From Porticoccus sp964395715 (GTDB lineage: Bacteria > Pseudomonadota > Gammaproteobacteria > Pseudomonadales > Porticoccaceae), in assembly GCA_964395715.1 (NCBI GenBank), contig CAYNAU010000003.1, forward strand, positions 1 to 64,000: a stretch of DNA of 64,000 nt, written 5' to 3'. The translations under genes were made by a program, and so were the position numbers. The notes under the pieces are model-generated. The model was not told the origin of the DNA. It did no database searches and saw nothing but the letters and a program-made list of their open reading frames with translations. Every line of letters starts with the position of its first letter. Positions within the stretch are counted from its first letter, which is position 1. Of the stretch, positions 18,308 through 26,416 are shown piece after piece.

Positions 18308-18879
18308 AACGGGTTCTCAAAGCTCTGAAGGGGGACCTGAAGAGACTTACACATTTCGACTGGATGCACAATTCCAATATGGTCTGAACATGGCGTTATT
18401 ACTGGGGTTTCTGGGTGGTATTCCTGTAGGTAATTTGAATGGTGGGGTAGGGTGGTTTGGGGGGGGTGAGAGGGGAGAGAGTGTGTGGTCAGAAGGCTTG
18501 GCTCAAAGCGGTCGCAAATCGGTTTTTATCCTCCTTCTTTACTATGGCTATGGCGCACCTGGACAGATAGAGCCGGGAAAGGCAGAGATAACCTCCTTTT
18601 TCACAAGCCATGGGCTTTATCACATCGTGTGGGGGGCTTCTAACCCATTGATTTTGATGGAGGGTGGGTTATATTCAATGGGCCAAAGGATTTGTCTTTC
18701 AACACAGGAGATGGCTTGTTTTGTATGCAATGATATTCCCTTCAAAACCCCTTAAATTCCTTGCTACTCAAGGCATTCTGCATGAAAAAGAGTTTGAGTC
18801 TTTCTTTGTTATAAGGCCAAAGTGTTATAAAGCCTTGGGCTTTTGAATTTACTGTTAGAAATCTACACAAGAGAAGAGC
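18308..18879. other. AT-rich gene-free stretch left of the cassette region
   Basis: About 570 bases with no convincing gene on either strand. A short inverted repeat (TAACCCA / TGGGTTA) lies at about 18643-18673. A GTTAGAA heptamer at 18854-18860 resembles the GTTRRRY end of an attC or attI site (last base off) and lies 20 bases before the phzF-like start. It could be the left cassette boundary, but I find no matching hairpin arm at a normal attC distance. Confidence 0.35.
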
Positions 18880-19677
18880 ATGGAACTTGAAATAAACATA
18901 ATTGATGCTTTCACTGGCAATGTATTTGGTGGGAATCAAGCTGCTGTAGTGGTAACCGAATCTTGGCTTCCTGAAGGATTGATGCAGTCTATTGCCTCAG
19001 AAAATAACCTTTCAGAAACTGCATTTCTTGTCGAAGAAGAACCAAATACATACGGGATACGGTGGTTTTCACCAATCACAGAAATTGCATTTTGTGGTCA
19101 TGCAACTTTAGCCTCTGCATTTGTGTTATTTAATAAGTACCCTGATGCGGAATATTTTAACTTCAAAGCAGAAGCTGTTGGTGTATTACCTGTAACAAAG
19201 AATAACGACTCAACTTTGAAAATGAATTTCCCAAATACTTTGCCAACAGAAGTAACCCAGGTTCCATTAGAGATTCAAGAGGGGTTGTCCATTCAGCCTG
19301 ATGAGTTATATGCAAACCAGCAGGCATACTTCGTGATATATAAGTCTGAGAAAGATGTCTTATCAGTTGAAAGAAAAAATGAAATTCTTAAAAAGCTAAA
19401 GCCATTGGATGTGGTCGTAACCTGCAAATCTCAATCTCCAGAATATGATTTTATGTCTAGGTACTTTTGGCCTGCAAACGGCGGAGATGAAGATCCTGTA
19501 ACGGGTTCAATCCATACTGGGCTGGCACCATTTTGGGCTTCACGTCTGGGCAAGAGTGAATTAACCGCATTTCAAGCATCCAAAAGAGGTGGCATCCTAA
19601 ATTGTAGTGTTGATGGTGATAGAGTGTATATTTCAGGCAATGCTGTGCAGTATTTAAAAGGTACAATTACAGTTTAG
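18880..19677 (+). CDS. PhzF-family isomerase/epimerase
   Basis: A 265-residue protein with the PhzF signature INIIDAFTGNVFGGNQAAVVV (in parts: DAFTGNVF, GGNQAAV), the catalytic-Glu motif NLSETAFL and EIAFCGHATLASA. The C-terminal half repeats the fold with GGDEDPVTGSIHTGLAPFW. PhzF-like proteins are diaminopimelate-epimerase-fold isomerases; most have unknown substrates and are not tied to phenazines. Codon use is clearly more AT-rich than in the flanking operons. The stop lies 17 bases before an integron attC site, so this gene behaves as a mobile cassette. The start ATG follows AGAGAAGAG. Confidence 0.88.
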   Translation: MELEINIIDAFTGNVFGGNQAAVVVTESWLPEGLMQSIASENNLSETAFLVEEEPNTYGIRWFSPITEIAFCGHATLASAFVLFNKYPDAEYFNFKAEAVGVLPVTKNNDSTLKMNFPNTLPTEVTQVPLEIQEGLSIQPDELYANQQAYFVIYKSEKDVLSVERKNEILKKLKPLDVVVTCKSQSPEYDFMSRYFWPANGGDEDPVTGSIHTGLAPFWASRLGKSELTAFQASKRGGILNCSVDGDRVYISGNAVQYLKGTITV

Positions 19678-19693
19678 TTGTAGTGCCAAAAAT

Positions 19694-19765
19694 TTCTAAC
19701 AAGCGCATGTTGTCGGACTGGTTTTCCGGTGCGCTCCAAACCAGCCGCAAATGCGGGCGTTAGAG
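19694..19765 (+). mobile_element. integron attC recombination site
   Basis: The outer ends are TTCTAAC (19694-19700) and GTTAGAG (19759-19765). The 5' arm CTAAC-AA-GCGCAT-g-TTG-t-CGG-a-CTGGTTT pairs with the reverse complement of the 3' arm, CTAAC-GC-CCGCAT-TTG-CGG-CTGGTTT. Three single unpaired bases (g, t, a) lie on one strand only. This imperfect hairpin with extrahelical bases, about 70 nt long, is the diagnostic architecture of an attC site. The outermost Y of GTTRRRY and R of RYYYAAC deviate. It sits directly between two AT-rich genes, the second starting 8 bases beyond. Confidence 0.82.
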
Positions 19766-19772
19766 ACACTCT

Positions 19773-20501
19773 GTGAGCGTACTCAAATTTACAAAAATCG
19801 TAATCTTAGAATCTCTCCCCGACGGAGACTTCAAAACTGGAAAAAATCTTTCTGAGGATCTTCCTTTTGTCGGAATAAAAAATAATCTTCCAATTCCTGT
19901 CGAGTACTTTGCTATTGATACTAAATCAGACTTGATGTTGAAGATTCATGGTCTCCGTAGCGAAGCAGAAAACGGCACGTGTCCAATCCTTCAGATTGAT
20001 GCACACGGTTCGGACGATCAGACTGGAATAATGTTGTCTTCTGGCGAATTAGTCACGTGGTCGGAGATGGAAGATGAACTGCGGCAGTTAAATGTTGCTA
20101 CTAGGTGTAACTTGCTCTTAGTGTCTGCAACCTGCTTTGGCATGTTTTCAGCGTCTATGGTGGCTGTAGCAAATAGAGCACCATTTTGGGCTGTCGTTGG
20201 CCCGATCGGCGAATCGAGTGCCGGAGAAATTCTTGATACTTTGCGGGTATTCTATTCAAAGTTACTTGCGCAAGCTGAACCAGGGGAAGTTGTTTCAGCC
20301 TTTGTCGGAACTGGGCTTAGGGCTGTGACGGCAGAATATATTTTCGTTAAATCCTACAAATATTTAGTTAAGAACCTCAACCCAACAATACCTCCAAGCA
20401 AACAGGAGTTTAACTCGCTTTTGAATCAATACTTTATGGTGGACCTTTACTCTGAAAACGAAGCTAAATTCACCGTCGGCTATGAGATGATCGGTCTCTA
20501 A
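19773..20501 (+). CDS. caspase/CHAT-like (clan CD fold) cassette protein
   Basis: A 242-residue protein starting at a GTG 8 bases after the attC site. A strand-His motif PILQIDAHGS (His78) is followed 43 residues later by a strand-Cys motif CNLLLVSATCFG (Cys121). This order and spacing match the His-Cys dyad of caspases and CHAT peptidases. Downstream, FWAVVGPIGESSAGEILDTLRVFYSKLLAQ resembles the CHAT segment after the cysteine (GxxxVxD...FYxxL). No partner domain is fused. The stop codon overlaps the next attC-like site. Bacterial caspase-like proteins often serve in antiphage or cell-death systems, and integron cassettes are a known source of such genes; that role is inferred. AT-rich composition. 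Confidence 0.6.
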   Translation: MSVLKFTKIVILESLPDGDFKTGKNLSEDLPFVGIKNNLPIPVEYFAIDTKSDLMLKIHGLRSEAENGTCPILQIDAHGSDDQTGIMLSSGELVTWSEMEDELRQLNVATRCNLLLVSATCFGMFSASMVAVANRAPFWAVVGPIGESSAGEILDTLRVFYSKLLAQAEPGEVVSAFVGTGLRAVTAEYIFVKSYKYLVKNLNPTIPPSKQEFNSLLNQYFMVDLYSENEAKFTVGYEMIGL

Positions 20502-20582
20502 CATGAAGTTGAAGCAAACAAAGGACCTTGTCGCATCAATTGCTGCGCAAGAACCACTTCGCAGTTTAACTTGGTGTTAAGT
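20496..20582 (+). mobile_element. second attC-like site
   Basis: The ends are CTCTAAC (20496-20502) and GTTAAGT (20576-20582, a full GTTRRRY match). The outer arm TAACATGAAGTTGAAGC pairs with the reverse complement of the end, TAACACCAAGTTAAACTGC, with small mismatches. An inner hairpin CTTG...CAAG lies at the tip. The stop codon of the caspase-like gene overlaps the left end, as is common in cassettes. It is less symmetrical than the first site. Confidence 0.6.
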
Positions 20583-20625
20583 TCGAGTCTTAATGTGTAT
20601 CGACGAACATTGCTGAGTAACAAGA

Positions 20626-20650
20626 TGTCGCACCCAAGAGGATTGACTCA
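20626..20650 (-). repeat. degenerate copy of the tRNA-Arg 3' end
   Basis: Read on the minus strand, the last bases of tRNA-Arg (AATCCTCTCGGGTGCGCCA) recur here as AATCCTCTTGGGTGCGACA, with two mismatches. The copy lies exactly 178 bases beyond the tRNA end. This is either a remnant attachment site from an integration into the tRNA or a tRNA-tail repeat comparable to the one known downstream of E. coli tyrT. Confidence 0.6.
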
Positions 20651-20744
20651 AAACGGCTTCTGGCCGTTTTGACCCCTCTGGGGCTGCGCCGCGATGCGGC
20701 TTGGTCCAAACGCTTCCGCGTTTGTCGAACCTCTTACCGGTTCG
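20650..20744. repeat. string of four short hairpins
   Basis: Four consecutive perfect hairpins: AAAACGGC/GCCGTTTT (20650-20670), GCCGC/GCGGC (20688-20700), CAAACGC/GCGTTTG (20707-20724) and CGAACC/GGTTCG (20726-20744). They lie between the tRNA terminator and the degenerate tRNA-end copy. No reading frame is credible here. The block could be a structured RNA from tRNA read-through or a small palindromic repeat element. Confidence 0.5.
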
Positions 20745-20769
20745 AACGCTTTTGGGCGTATCAAACAAA

Positions 20770-20796
20770 AAACCCGGCACAAGGCCGGGTTTTTTG
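20770..20796. terminator. bidirectional intrinsic terminator after tRNA-Arg
   Basis: AACCCGGC and GCCGGGTT pair around a short ACAAG loop, with T-tracts on both strands. For the minus strand it lies 8-34 bases beyond the tRNA-Arg 3' end and so would end that transcript. It would also stop transcription arriving from the cassette genes. Confidence 0.8.
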
Positions 20797-20803
20797 TTTG
20801 AAA

Positions 20804-20880
<77 letters not shown>

Positions 20881-21187
20881 TTTAGAATGTGCCTTGTTGT
20901 GGCGTGGCATAGCATCATCAAGCCGTTACTGCTGTGATTTCCAGTGTTGCTGTCCTTGGGTTGGGAAGGCCATTTTGGCAACTTGATTCTCTGGAAACTA
21001 CACTTGAATTACTTGTCTTCAGTGCGTGCAAAGCAGCAGACGTTGCTTGAGAGGGCGCAATGATATAGCGTCCTCTGCCATTAGTCTATTGAATGGCTGG
21101 CGTGAGATGCAGCCATATTCCGCCAAATATTCAGGCGGCGAACATAAAAAAGAGGGGCCTGGCCGGTCCGGTCTGTTAAGGAGTTCT

Positions 21188-21874
21188 GTGTTAGTGAAAG
21201 CGGGGTTAGTGATATCTGCCTTGGTCTGGTTGATGTTGTCAGGTTGTGCCCAGGTACAGCCTCAGGGACCGGCATCGCCGCAGGCTGAAAGCCCGACGGT
21301 TTCGGGCGAAAGCCCTCCGGTCGAGATGGTATCCCCGCCGGGTCAGGTGTGTCCGTTGCCACCGCCATGCACCCTGTGTGAACCCGTGGAATGTCCTCCT
21401 CCCAAGGTGATTGAAAAGGTGGTGTATAAGACCACACCGCGTCCCGAGACCGGGGGTGAGCTCAATCTGCCGATCATCGGTGAGGTGGAAGACGTGATGG
21501 TTGAGCCGCCCGGTATGATTCTGGAAGCCCGCATTGATACCGGAGCCGAATCTTCCTCCATGCATGCGGAAAATATTCACCTGGTGGAGCGGGACGGTGT
21601 CAGTTATGTGCGCTTTACGGTGCTTGACCCGAAAACCAACAAACAGGTGGAGATGGAGCGCAAGCGCCAGAGAACAGTGCGAATCAAGCGCCAGACCGGT
21701 GACTTTGAGCGACGCTACGTGATCAAGCTATGGCTTTCCATGGGCGCTATCAAGGAAATGGTCGAAGTGACACTGACAGACCGTTCTGACTTCGAGTTCC
21801 CGTTGTTGATTGGCCGCAATCTGCTGACGGATACCGCCATCGTCGATGTCAGCCGCAAACACACACTGAAGTGA
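21188..21874 (+). CDS. retropepsin-like (ATP-dependent zinc protease family) lipoprotein
   Basis: I place the start at the GTG at 21188, four bases after AAGGAG (a GTG at 21194 is also possible), giving a short lipoprotein signal VISALVWLMLSGCAQ. A longer frame extends to 21026 without signal character. After a Pro-rich and Cys-rich linker (PLPPPCTLCEPVECPPP) comes the domain named ATP-dependent zinc protease (PF05618). It contains EARIDTGAESSSMHAENI, whose D-T-G-A matches the retropepsin active site, and later EFPLLIGRNLL. So a periplasmic aspartic protease is more likely than a zinc enzyme. It is the first gene of a three-gene operon with overlapping stops and starts. Confidence 0.8.
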   Translation: MLVKAGLVISALVWLMLSGCAQVQPQGPASPQAESPTVSGESPPVEMVSPPGQVCPLPPPCTLCEPVECPPPKVIEKVVYKTTPRPETGGELNLPIIGEVEDVMVEPPGMILEARIDTGAESSSMHAENIHLVERDGVSYVRFTVLDPKTNKQVEMERKRQRTVRIKRQTGDFERRYVIKLWLSMGAIKEMVEVTLTDRSDFEFPLLIGRNLLTDTAIVDVSRKHTLK

Positions 21875-23406
21875 CCCCTATGTCATCGAGAATGCAAATT
21901 ACCCTGGTTGCCGGAATTCTGATTGCCATCGGTCTGGGGTTGACCCTGTACAAGCGCTTTGAGCTGGGGTTCCCGCTGTTGCCGGGTGAGCGTCAGGATG
22001 TGTGGACGCTGGAATCGAAAATCACCTTCAGCCCCAGCACGGGTCCGGTGGAAATATCCATGGCATTGCCGGAACAGCGGGCCGGTTGGGTACTGCTGGA
22101 TGAGCACTTTGCCTCTTCCGGGTTCGGTTTTTCAATCGCGCGCGCCGACGATGGCAGCCGCCAGGCAAAGTGGACCCGCCAGTCACTGGATCGGCCCACC
22201 ACCCTTTACTACAAGCTGCAGACCTACCGGGCGGATGAGTTTGGCCTTGGCGCAAGCCCGGTGCCCGAGATGGTGTTGCCGGAACTGGCCGATGACCGTC
22301 GTGCGGCGATGACCCGGGTGGTTGCCAACCTGCGGGAGCGCTCTTCCGGTCCCGTCAGTTTCACTGCCCTGTTACTCCAGCAGCTGGTCAACGACAACAT
22401 GGATCAGGATGCCGCTTTTCTGTTTGCCGACTACGAAGCGGGTCGCTTCGGGGTAATCATGGATGTGCTGGCGTTTGCAGGCATTCCGGCGCAGCGGGTA
22501 AAGGGCGTGTTTCTCGAAGACGGGCGCCGCCGTCAGCAAATGTCGACGCTGGTGGAAGTGTTTGATGGTGGCCGCTGGTACCTGTTCAATCCACGCACGG
22601 CGCAGCCGGGGTTGCCGGATAACTTTTTTGTCTGGGAGCGGGGTGAGCGCTTCATCCTGGATGTGATCGGCGGAAAAAGTTCTCAGCTGGAATTTGCGTT
22701 GGTAAAAAATACCCTGCCGGTGAAAACCGTGCTCTCAATGGAGCAGGAATCCAGCGACCGACTGATGCTCGACTTTTCCATTTATGCCCTGCCGGTTGAA
22801 CAGCAGGGTATGTTCAAGGGGTTGCTGCTGATACCTGTCGGTGCGCTGGTGGTGGTGATCATGCGTGTTCTAGTGGGGATTCGCACATCCGGGACCTTTA
22901 TGCCCATACTGATTGCACTGGCCTTCATCCAGACAACTCTGCTCACGGGTTTGTTGATTTTCCTGCTGGTGATCAGTGCCGGGCTGTGGATACGCTCCTA
23001 TCTTTCCCATCTCAACCTGTTGTTGGTGGCGCGGATCACGGCGGTGGTGATTCTGGTGATTCTGTTGATGGCCGCCCTGAGTATTGTCAGCTACAAGCTG
23101 GGGTACAATCAGGCCCTGACGGTCACCTTCCTGCCCACCATTATTCTCTCCTGGACCATTGAACGCATGTCCATTCTCTGGGAAGAGGAAGGGGCGCACG
23201 AGGTGCTGATTCAGGGAGGCGGCAGCCTGTTGGCTGCAGTATTGGCCTATCTGGTGATGACGATCGAACTGATCGAGCACCTGACGTTTAATTTTCCGGA
23301 GCTGATGATCGCGTTGCTCGGCGTGGTCCTGTTGCTGGGTAAATACACCGGCTACCGACTGACCGAACTGTACCGCTTTCGCTACCTGAGGAAGGACTGG
23401 CAGTGA
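21871..23406 (+). CDS. inactive transglutaminase fused to 7TM domain (UUP1 family)
   Basis: A 511-residue inner-membrane protein. One N-terminal membrane segment (ITLVAGILIAIGLGLTLY) leads into a periplasmic transglutaminase-like domain (about 40-300; DYEAGRFGVIMDVLAFAGIPAQRVKG) in which the catalytic Cys is absent. It is followed by about seven hydrophobic helices from residue 308 (GLLLIPVGALVVVIMRVLVG) to the end. This matches the transglut_i_TM / 7TM_transglut pair. The start is a GTG that overlaps the previous stop (GTGA). It probably senses or recruits a peptide substrate for its neighbours, a protease and an ATP-grasp ligase (inference from the conserved trio). Confidence 0.85.
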   Translation: MTPMSSRMQITLVAGILIAIGLGLTLYKRFELGFPLLPGERQDVWTLESKITFSPSTGPVEISMALPEQRAGWVLLDEHFASSGFGFSIARADDGSRQAKWTRQSLDRPTTLYYKLQTYRADEFGLGASPVPEMVLPELADDRRAAMTRVVANLRERSSGPVSFTALLLQQLVNDNMDQDAAFLFADYEAGRFGVIMDVLAFAGIPAQRVKGVFLEDGRRRQQMSTLVEVFDGGRWYLFNPRTAQPGLPDNFFVWERGERFILDVIGGKSSQLEFALVKNTLPVKTVLSMEQESSDRLMLDFSIYALPVEQQGMFKGLLLIPVGALVVVIMRVLVGIRTSGTFMPILIALAFIQTTLLTGLLIFLLVISAGLWIRSYLSHLNLLLVARITAVVILVILLMAALSIVSYKLGYNQALTVTFLPTIILSWTIERMSILWEEEGAHEVLIQGGGSLLAAVLAYLVMTIELIEHLTFNFPELMIALLGVVLLLGKYTGYRLTELYRFRYLRKDWQ

Positions 23407-24365
23407 AACTGTTTATCTCTCCTCGGGAGTTGCGCGAGCACGGCGTTCTGGGCATGAACAGCCGCAACGTCGATTTTATCGGGCGTCGCAATCCTCGCCG
23501 CCTGTTTCCGCTGGTGGATAACAAACTGAAGACGAAACGCATCGCACAGGAGCACGGCCTGACTGTGCCCGAACTTTTCGGTGTGGTGGAAATTCAGCAC
23601 GAGATCCAGTTTCTGGAAAAGATGCTGGAGGGACTGCAGCGCTTTGTGATCAAGCCTGTGCAGGGCAGTGGTGGCAAGGGGATTCTGGTGATTTCCGAGC
23701 GCGATGGCCTGTCATTTACCAAGTCTTCCGGGGCGGTGCTTGGCCTGCGGGATATCAAGCGTCACACCTCCAATATTCTGAGTGGCCTCTACAGCCTGGG
23801 CGGCAAACCGGATGTGGCGATGATCGAGGACATGATCATTTTTGACCCGGTGCTCAGCCACTACAGCTATGAAGGGGTGCCCGACATCCGTGTGATTGTG
23901 TATCGCGGTTTCCCGGTGATGGCGATGATTCGCTGTGCCACCCACGAATCTGACGGCAAGGCGAATCTGCACCAGGGTGCGGTGGGTGTGGGGCTGGATA
24001 TTGAAACAGGCCACAGCGTGTGCGCCGTGCAGAATAACATCAAGGTCAACCGGCACCCGGATACCGGCTATGGCTTCGAGGACCTGCAACTGCCGCACTG
24101 GGAGCAATTGCTGATGCTGGCCTGTGGCTGTTACGAAATGACTGGTCTGGGCTACTTCGGTGCCGACATTGTGCTGGATAAGTATCGTGGTCCGATGATT
24201 CTGGAATTGAATGCCCGCCCGGGGCTGGCCATCCAGATTGCCAATCTGGCAGGCTTGGGTAAACGCCTGAAGACGATTGATCAGCTGCCAACCATGCCGG
24301 AAACCGTTGCCGAAAGAGTGGCGTTATCCCGACAGCTTTTTGGCCGTCAGCCGTCAATGTTCTAG
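23403..24365 (+). CDS. RimK-like ATP-grasp alpha-L-glutamate ligase
   Basis: A 320-residue ATP-grasp enzyme of the sugar-transferase-associated/RimK-like class. It opens with SPRELREHGVLGMNSRNVDFI. ATP-grasp elements follow: RFVIKPVQGSGGKGILVI (nucleotide Lys and Gly-rich loop, about 80-97), DIRVIVYRGFPVMAMIR, and the metal-binding ADIVLDKYRGPMILELNARPGLAI (E and N of ELNARPG). The GTG start has a strong AGGAAGGA site and overlaps the upstream stop. Expected activity is ATP-dependent addition of an amino acid, probably glutamate, to a peptide or protein acceptor. It is the last gene of the operon with the retropepsin-like and 7TM proteins. Confidence 0.88.
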   Translation: MKLFISPRELREHGVLGMNSRNVDFIGRRNPRRLFPLVDNKLKTKRIAQEHGLTVPELFGVVEIQHEIQFLEKMLEGLQRFVIKPVQGSGGKGILVISERDGLSFTKSSGAVLGLRDIKRHTSNILSGLYSLGGKPDVAMIEDMIIFDPVLSHYSYEGVPDIRVIVYRGFPVMAMIRCATHESDGKANLHQGAVGVGLDIETGHSVCAVQNNIKVNRHPDTGYGFEDLQLPHWEQLLMLACGCYEMTGLGYFGADIVLDKYRGPMILELNARPGLAIQIANLAGLGKRLKTIDQLPTMPETVAERVALSRQLFGRQPSMF

Positions 24366-24466
24366 TCCCTGAAAACTTTCCCTAAAACAGCGTTCACGGT
24401 AGCGGCTTATGTCGCTATAATGCGCGACTGTCTTTGGCCGCTAATACGAATTTGATGGAGGCGAGA

Positions 24467-24907
24467 ATGAGCCAATTGAAAAAAACGGGTCTGGCTGCAG
24501 TTGCATTGCTGCTGGCGTTGGGCATTGCAGGTTGTGGTTCCGAAAGCAATGAGGTCAAACTCACCAGTGCGCAGGAAAAAGCCATGACTGAGCGTCTTGC
24601 TCCCGAAGGTGAAGTCGTTCTCGAGAAAGATGTTCCCGCTGCACCCGTTGCGGCTGCATCCGGTCCGCGCTCCGGTGAGGAAATCTACAAAAGCAAGTGT
24701 ACCGCCTGTCACACCAGTGGTGCCGCAGGTGCTCCCAAGCTGGGCTCTGCTGGCGATTGGGAACCTCGTCTGGCCCAGGGTATTGAGACTGTCTACAGCA
24801 ATGCCGTCAACGGTATTCGCGGCATGCCGGCGAAAGGTCTGTGTATGGATTGCTCCGCTGATGAAATCCATGCCGCTGTTGATTACATTGTGGAAAACAG
24901 TAAATAA
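24467..24907 (+). CDS. cytochrome c5-type lipoprotein
   Basis: The ATG at 24467 has GGAGG seven bases upstream and gives 146 residues. The signal ends in a lipobox (LGIAGCGS). A single heme site CTACH lies near residue 82, the Met ligand is likely in GIRGMPAKG, and a second Cys pair GLCMDCS matches the extra disulfide of cytochrome c5. It carries electrons in the periplasm towards oxidases. A strong intrinsic terminator follows. It is transcribed separately from the ATP-grasp operon. Confidence 0.9.
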   Translation: MSQLKKTGLAAVALLLALGIAGCGSESNEVKLTSAQEKAMTERLAPEGEVVLEKDVPAAPVAAASGPRSGEEIYKSKCTACHTSGAAGAPKLGSAGDWEPRLAQGIETVYSNAVNGIRGMPAKGLCMDCSADEIHAAVDYIVENSK

Positions 24908-24930
24908 TTTCAACTTGCCGCAGCACCATG

Positions 24931-24958
24931 AAAACCGCGCCTCGTGCGCGGTTTTTTT
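24931..24958 (+). terminator. intrinsic terminator of cytochrome c5 gene
   Basis: AAAACCGCGC and GCGCGGTTTT pair around CTCGT, followed by a run of Ts. It starts 24 bases after the cytochrome stop codon. Confidence 0.9.
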
Positions 24959-25026
24959 ATGGCGATACGGTGCTCTGGGGTATGCTGTTATTTTAGTTGC
25001 TGTGGTATCACGGAGTAGAGAAACAA

Positions 25027-25602
25027 GTGTCAGAAACAAAGCCCGTTTGCATGGGGCTGATATTGGCCGGTGGTGGCTCGACCCGGATGGGGGTCGACAA
25101 GTCACAGTTGCGGCGCGAACAGCAGACCATGCTGACATTTTCGCGCGCTCTGCTGTCCTCACTGGGTCTCGTAGTGCATGTCAGCGGTGGCAGGCAAGGT
25201 ATTGCCGACCGCACACCACAGTCCGGCCCTCTGGGTGGTATTCATTCGGTACTCGAGACATTGCAGCCCGACGCACTGCTGGTTCTGCCGGTGGATATGC
25301 CGTTGTTGACCACCGAGCTGCTGCGCCAGCTGATGAATGCCGGTGAACGCCTGAGCGTTCCCGTGTGTTATCAAGACTGCTATCTGCCACTTTACCTGCC
25401 GGTAAACGCTGAACTTCGCAACTATCTCGGCGGTGTATTTGCGGAGGGGTCGCAACAACCCCGCTCGGTCAAAAAAATGCTGTCTGCACTGGGTGGCAAA
25501 CAGTTGCCCGTGTCAGACCCACAAGCGCTGATGAATGCCAATACCCCGGAAGAGTGGCAGCGTGCCATGGCATTGCTGGGAGGTGGCCATGATCAGCAAT
25601 AG
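25027..25602 (+). CDS. mobA: molybdenum cofactor guanylyltransferase
   Basis: MobA joins GMP to molybdopterin to give MGD. The nucleotide-binding start LILAGGGSTRMGVDKSQL is diagnostic. LLVLPVDMPLLT holds the metal-binding Asp, and SGPLGGIHSVLE the GTP/Mo-cofactor loop. I take the GTG at 25027; the reading frame continues upstream but without family similarity. 191 residues, normal length. It overlaps moeB by 14 bases, so the two are translationally coupled. Confidence 0.88.
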   Translation: MSETKPVCMGLILAGGGSTRMGVDKSQLRREQQTMLTFSRALLSSLGLVVHVSGGRQGIADRTPQSGPLGGIHSVLETLQPDALLVLPVDMPLLTTELLRQLMNAGERLSVPVCYQDCYLPLYLPVNAELRNYLGGVFAEGSQQPRSVKKMLSALGGKQLPVSDPQALMNANTPEEWQRAMALLGGGHDQQ

Positions 25603-26350
25603 CGAGCGGCGACGTTACAGCCGCCAGTTGTTGCTGGGAGATATCGGCGAGGTGGGCCAGCAACGGTTGCTGCGTTCCCGTGTTCTGATTGTCGGCCTCG
25701 GCGGGTTGGGATCACCCGTTGCGCTCTACCTGGCAGCTGCGGGCGTAGGCAAGTTGCTGATTGCCGATGGTGATGCGCTAGAAATCAGTAACCTGCAGCG
25801 GCAGATTCTTTATGACACAGCAGATGCCGGTGAACCGAAAGCACAGCTTGCCGAGCAGCGACTGTCGGCGTTGAACCCTGATCTTGAACTCGATGCCTAT
25901 GATGAGACCCTGACTCTCGACGACCTCAAACACTGTATTCCGGAGGTGGACCTGGTACTGGATTGTTCCGACAACCTGGAAACCCGCAGGAACGTGAATG
26001 CTGTTTGCGCCCGGGAAGGTATACCCCTGGTGTCCGCGGCTGCGATTCGCTGGGAAGGGCACCTGATGGTATTCGATTTCCGTGACCGGCAGACCCCCTG
26101 TTACGAGTGCCTGTACCCGCCGGAAAGTGCTGAACCGGTGTTAAATTGCAGTACCAGTGGTGTGGTCGGTCCGGTACTGGGTGTGCTGGGTTCCCTGCAG
26201 GCTCTCGAGTCTCTGAAACTCCTCTTGGGTCTCCCTTCAGACATCAATGGCCAGTTGCGTATTTTTGATGGACGGCACCACGAGTGGCGGCATTTTGCCA
26301 TCGTGAAGCGACCGGACTGCCCAACCTGTGGCGTGTCATCCTGCCCATAA
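25589..26350 (+). CDS. moeB: MoeB/ThiF-type sulfur-carrier adenylyltransferase
   Basis: Activates the C-terminal Gly of MoaD (or ThiS-like carriers) with ATP. The ATG at 25589 follows GGGAGG and gives 253 residues: RYSRQLLLGDIGEVGQQRL, nucleotide loop VGLGGLGSPVALYLAAAGVG, the Arg-finger region DGDALEISNLQRQILYD, and D-C-S-D-N-L-E-T-R. Zinc cysteines appear as CYEC and near the end CPTCGVSSC. It overlaps mobA and is followed by moaA, so it belongs to the molybdopterin pathway here, though thiamine use cannot be excluded. Confidence 0.87.
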   Translation: MISNSERRRYSRQLLLGDIGEVGQQRLLRSRVLIVGLGGLGSPVALYLAAAGVGKLLIADGDALEISNLQRQILYDTADAGEPKAQLAEQRLSALNPDLELDAYDETLTLDDLKHCIPEVDLVLDCSDNLETRRNVNAVCAREGIPLVSAAAIRWEGHLMVFDFRDRQTPCYECLYPPESAEPVLNCSTSGVVGPVLGVLGSLQALESLKLLLGLPSDINGQLRIFDGRHHEWRHFAIVKRPDCPTCGVSSCP

Positions 26351-26416
26351 ATCCAGGGGGCTTGACCTGCAGTGCCGTTCGGGTAGTCTCCGGATATGCA
26401 ATCGACTTGAATTTCT

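Noticed and set aside
18276..18755. 159-codon frame in the stretch after the DUF2126 gene
   Set aside because: Low-complexity G-runs, no ribosome site, no domain; overlaps the start of the DUF2126 gene.
18643..18860. Left attC formed by TTCTAAC near 18640 and GTTAGAA at 18854
   Set aside because: The seven end bases pair, but the span of over 200 bases and lack of inner pairing do not fit an attC.
21026..21187. N-terminal extension of the retropepsin-like protein
   Set aside because: The extension lacks signal character, and the lipoprotein signal with AAGGAG starts at 21188.
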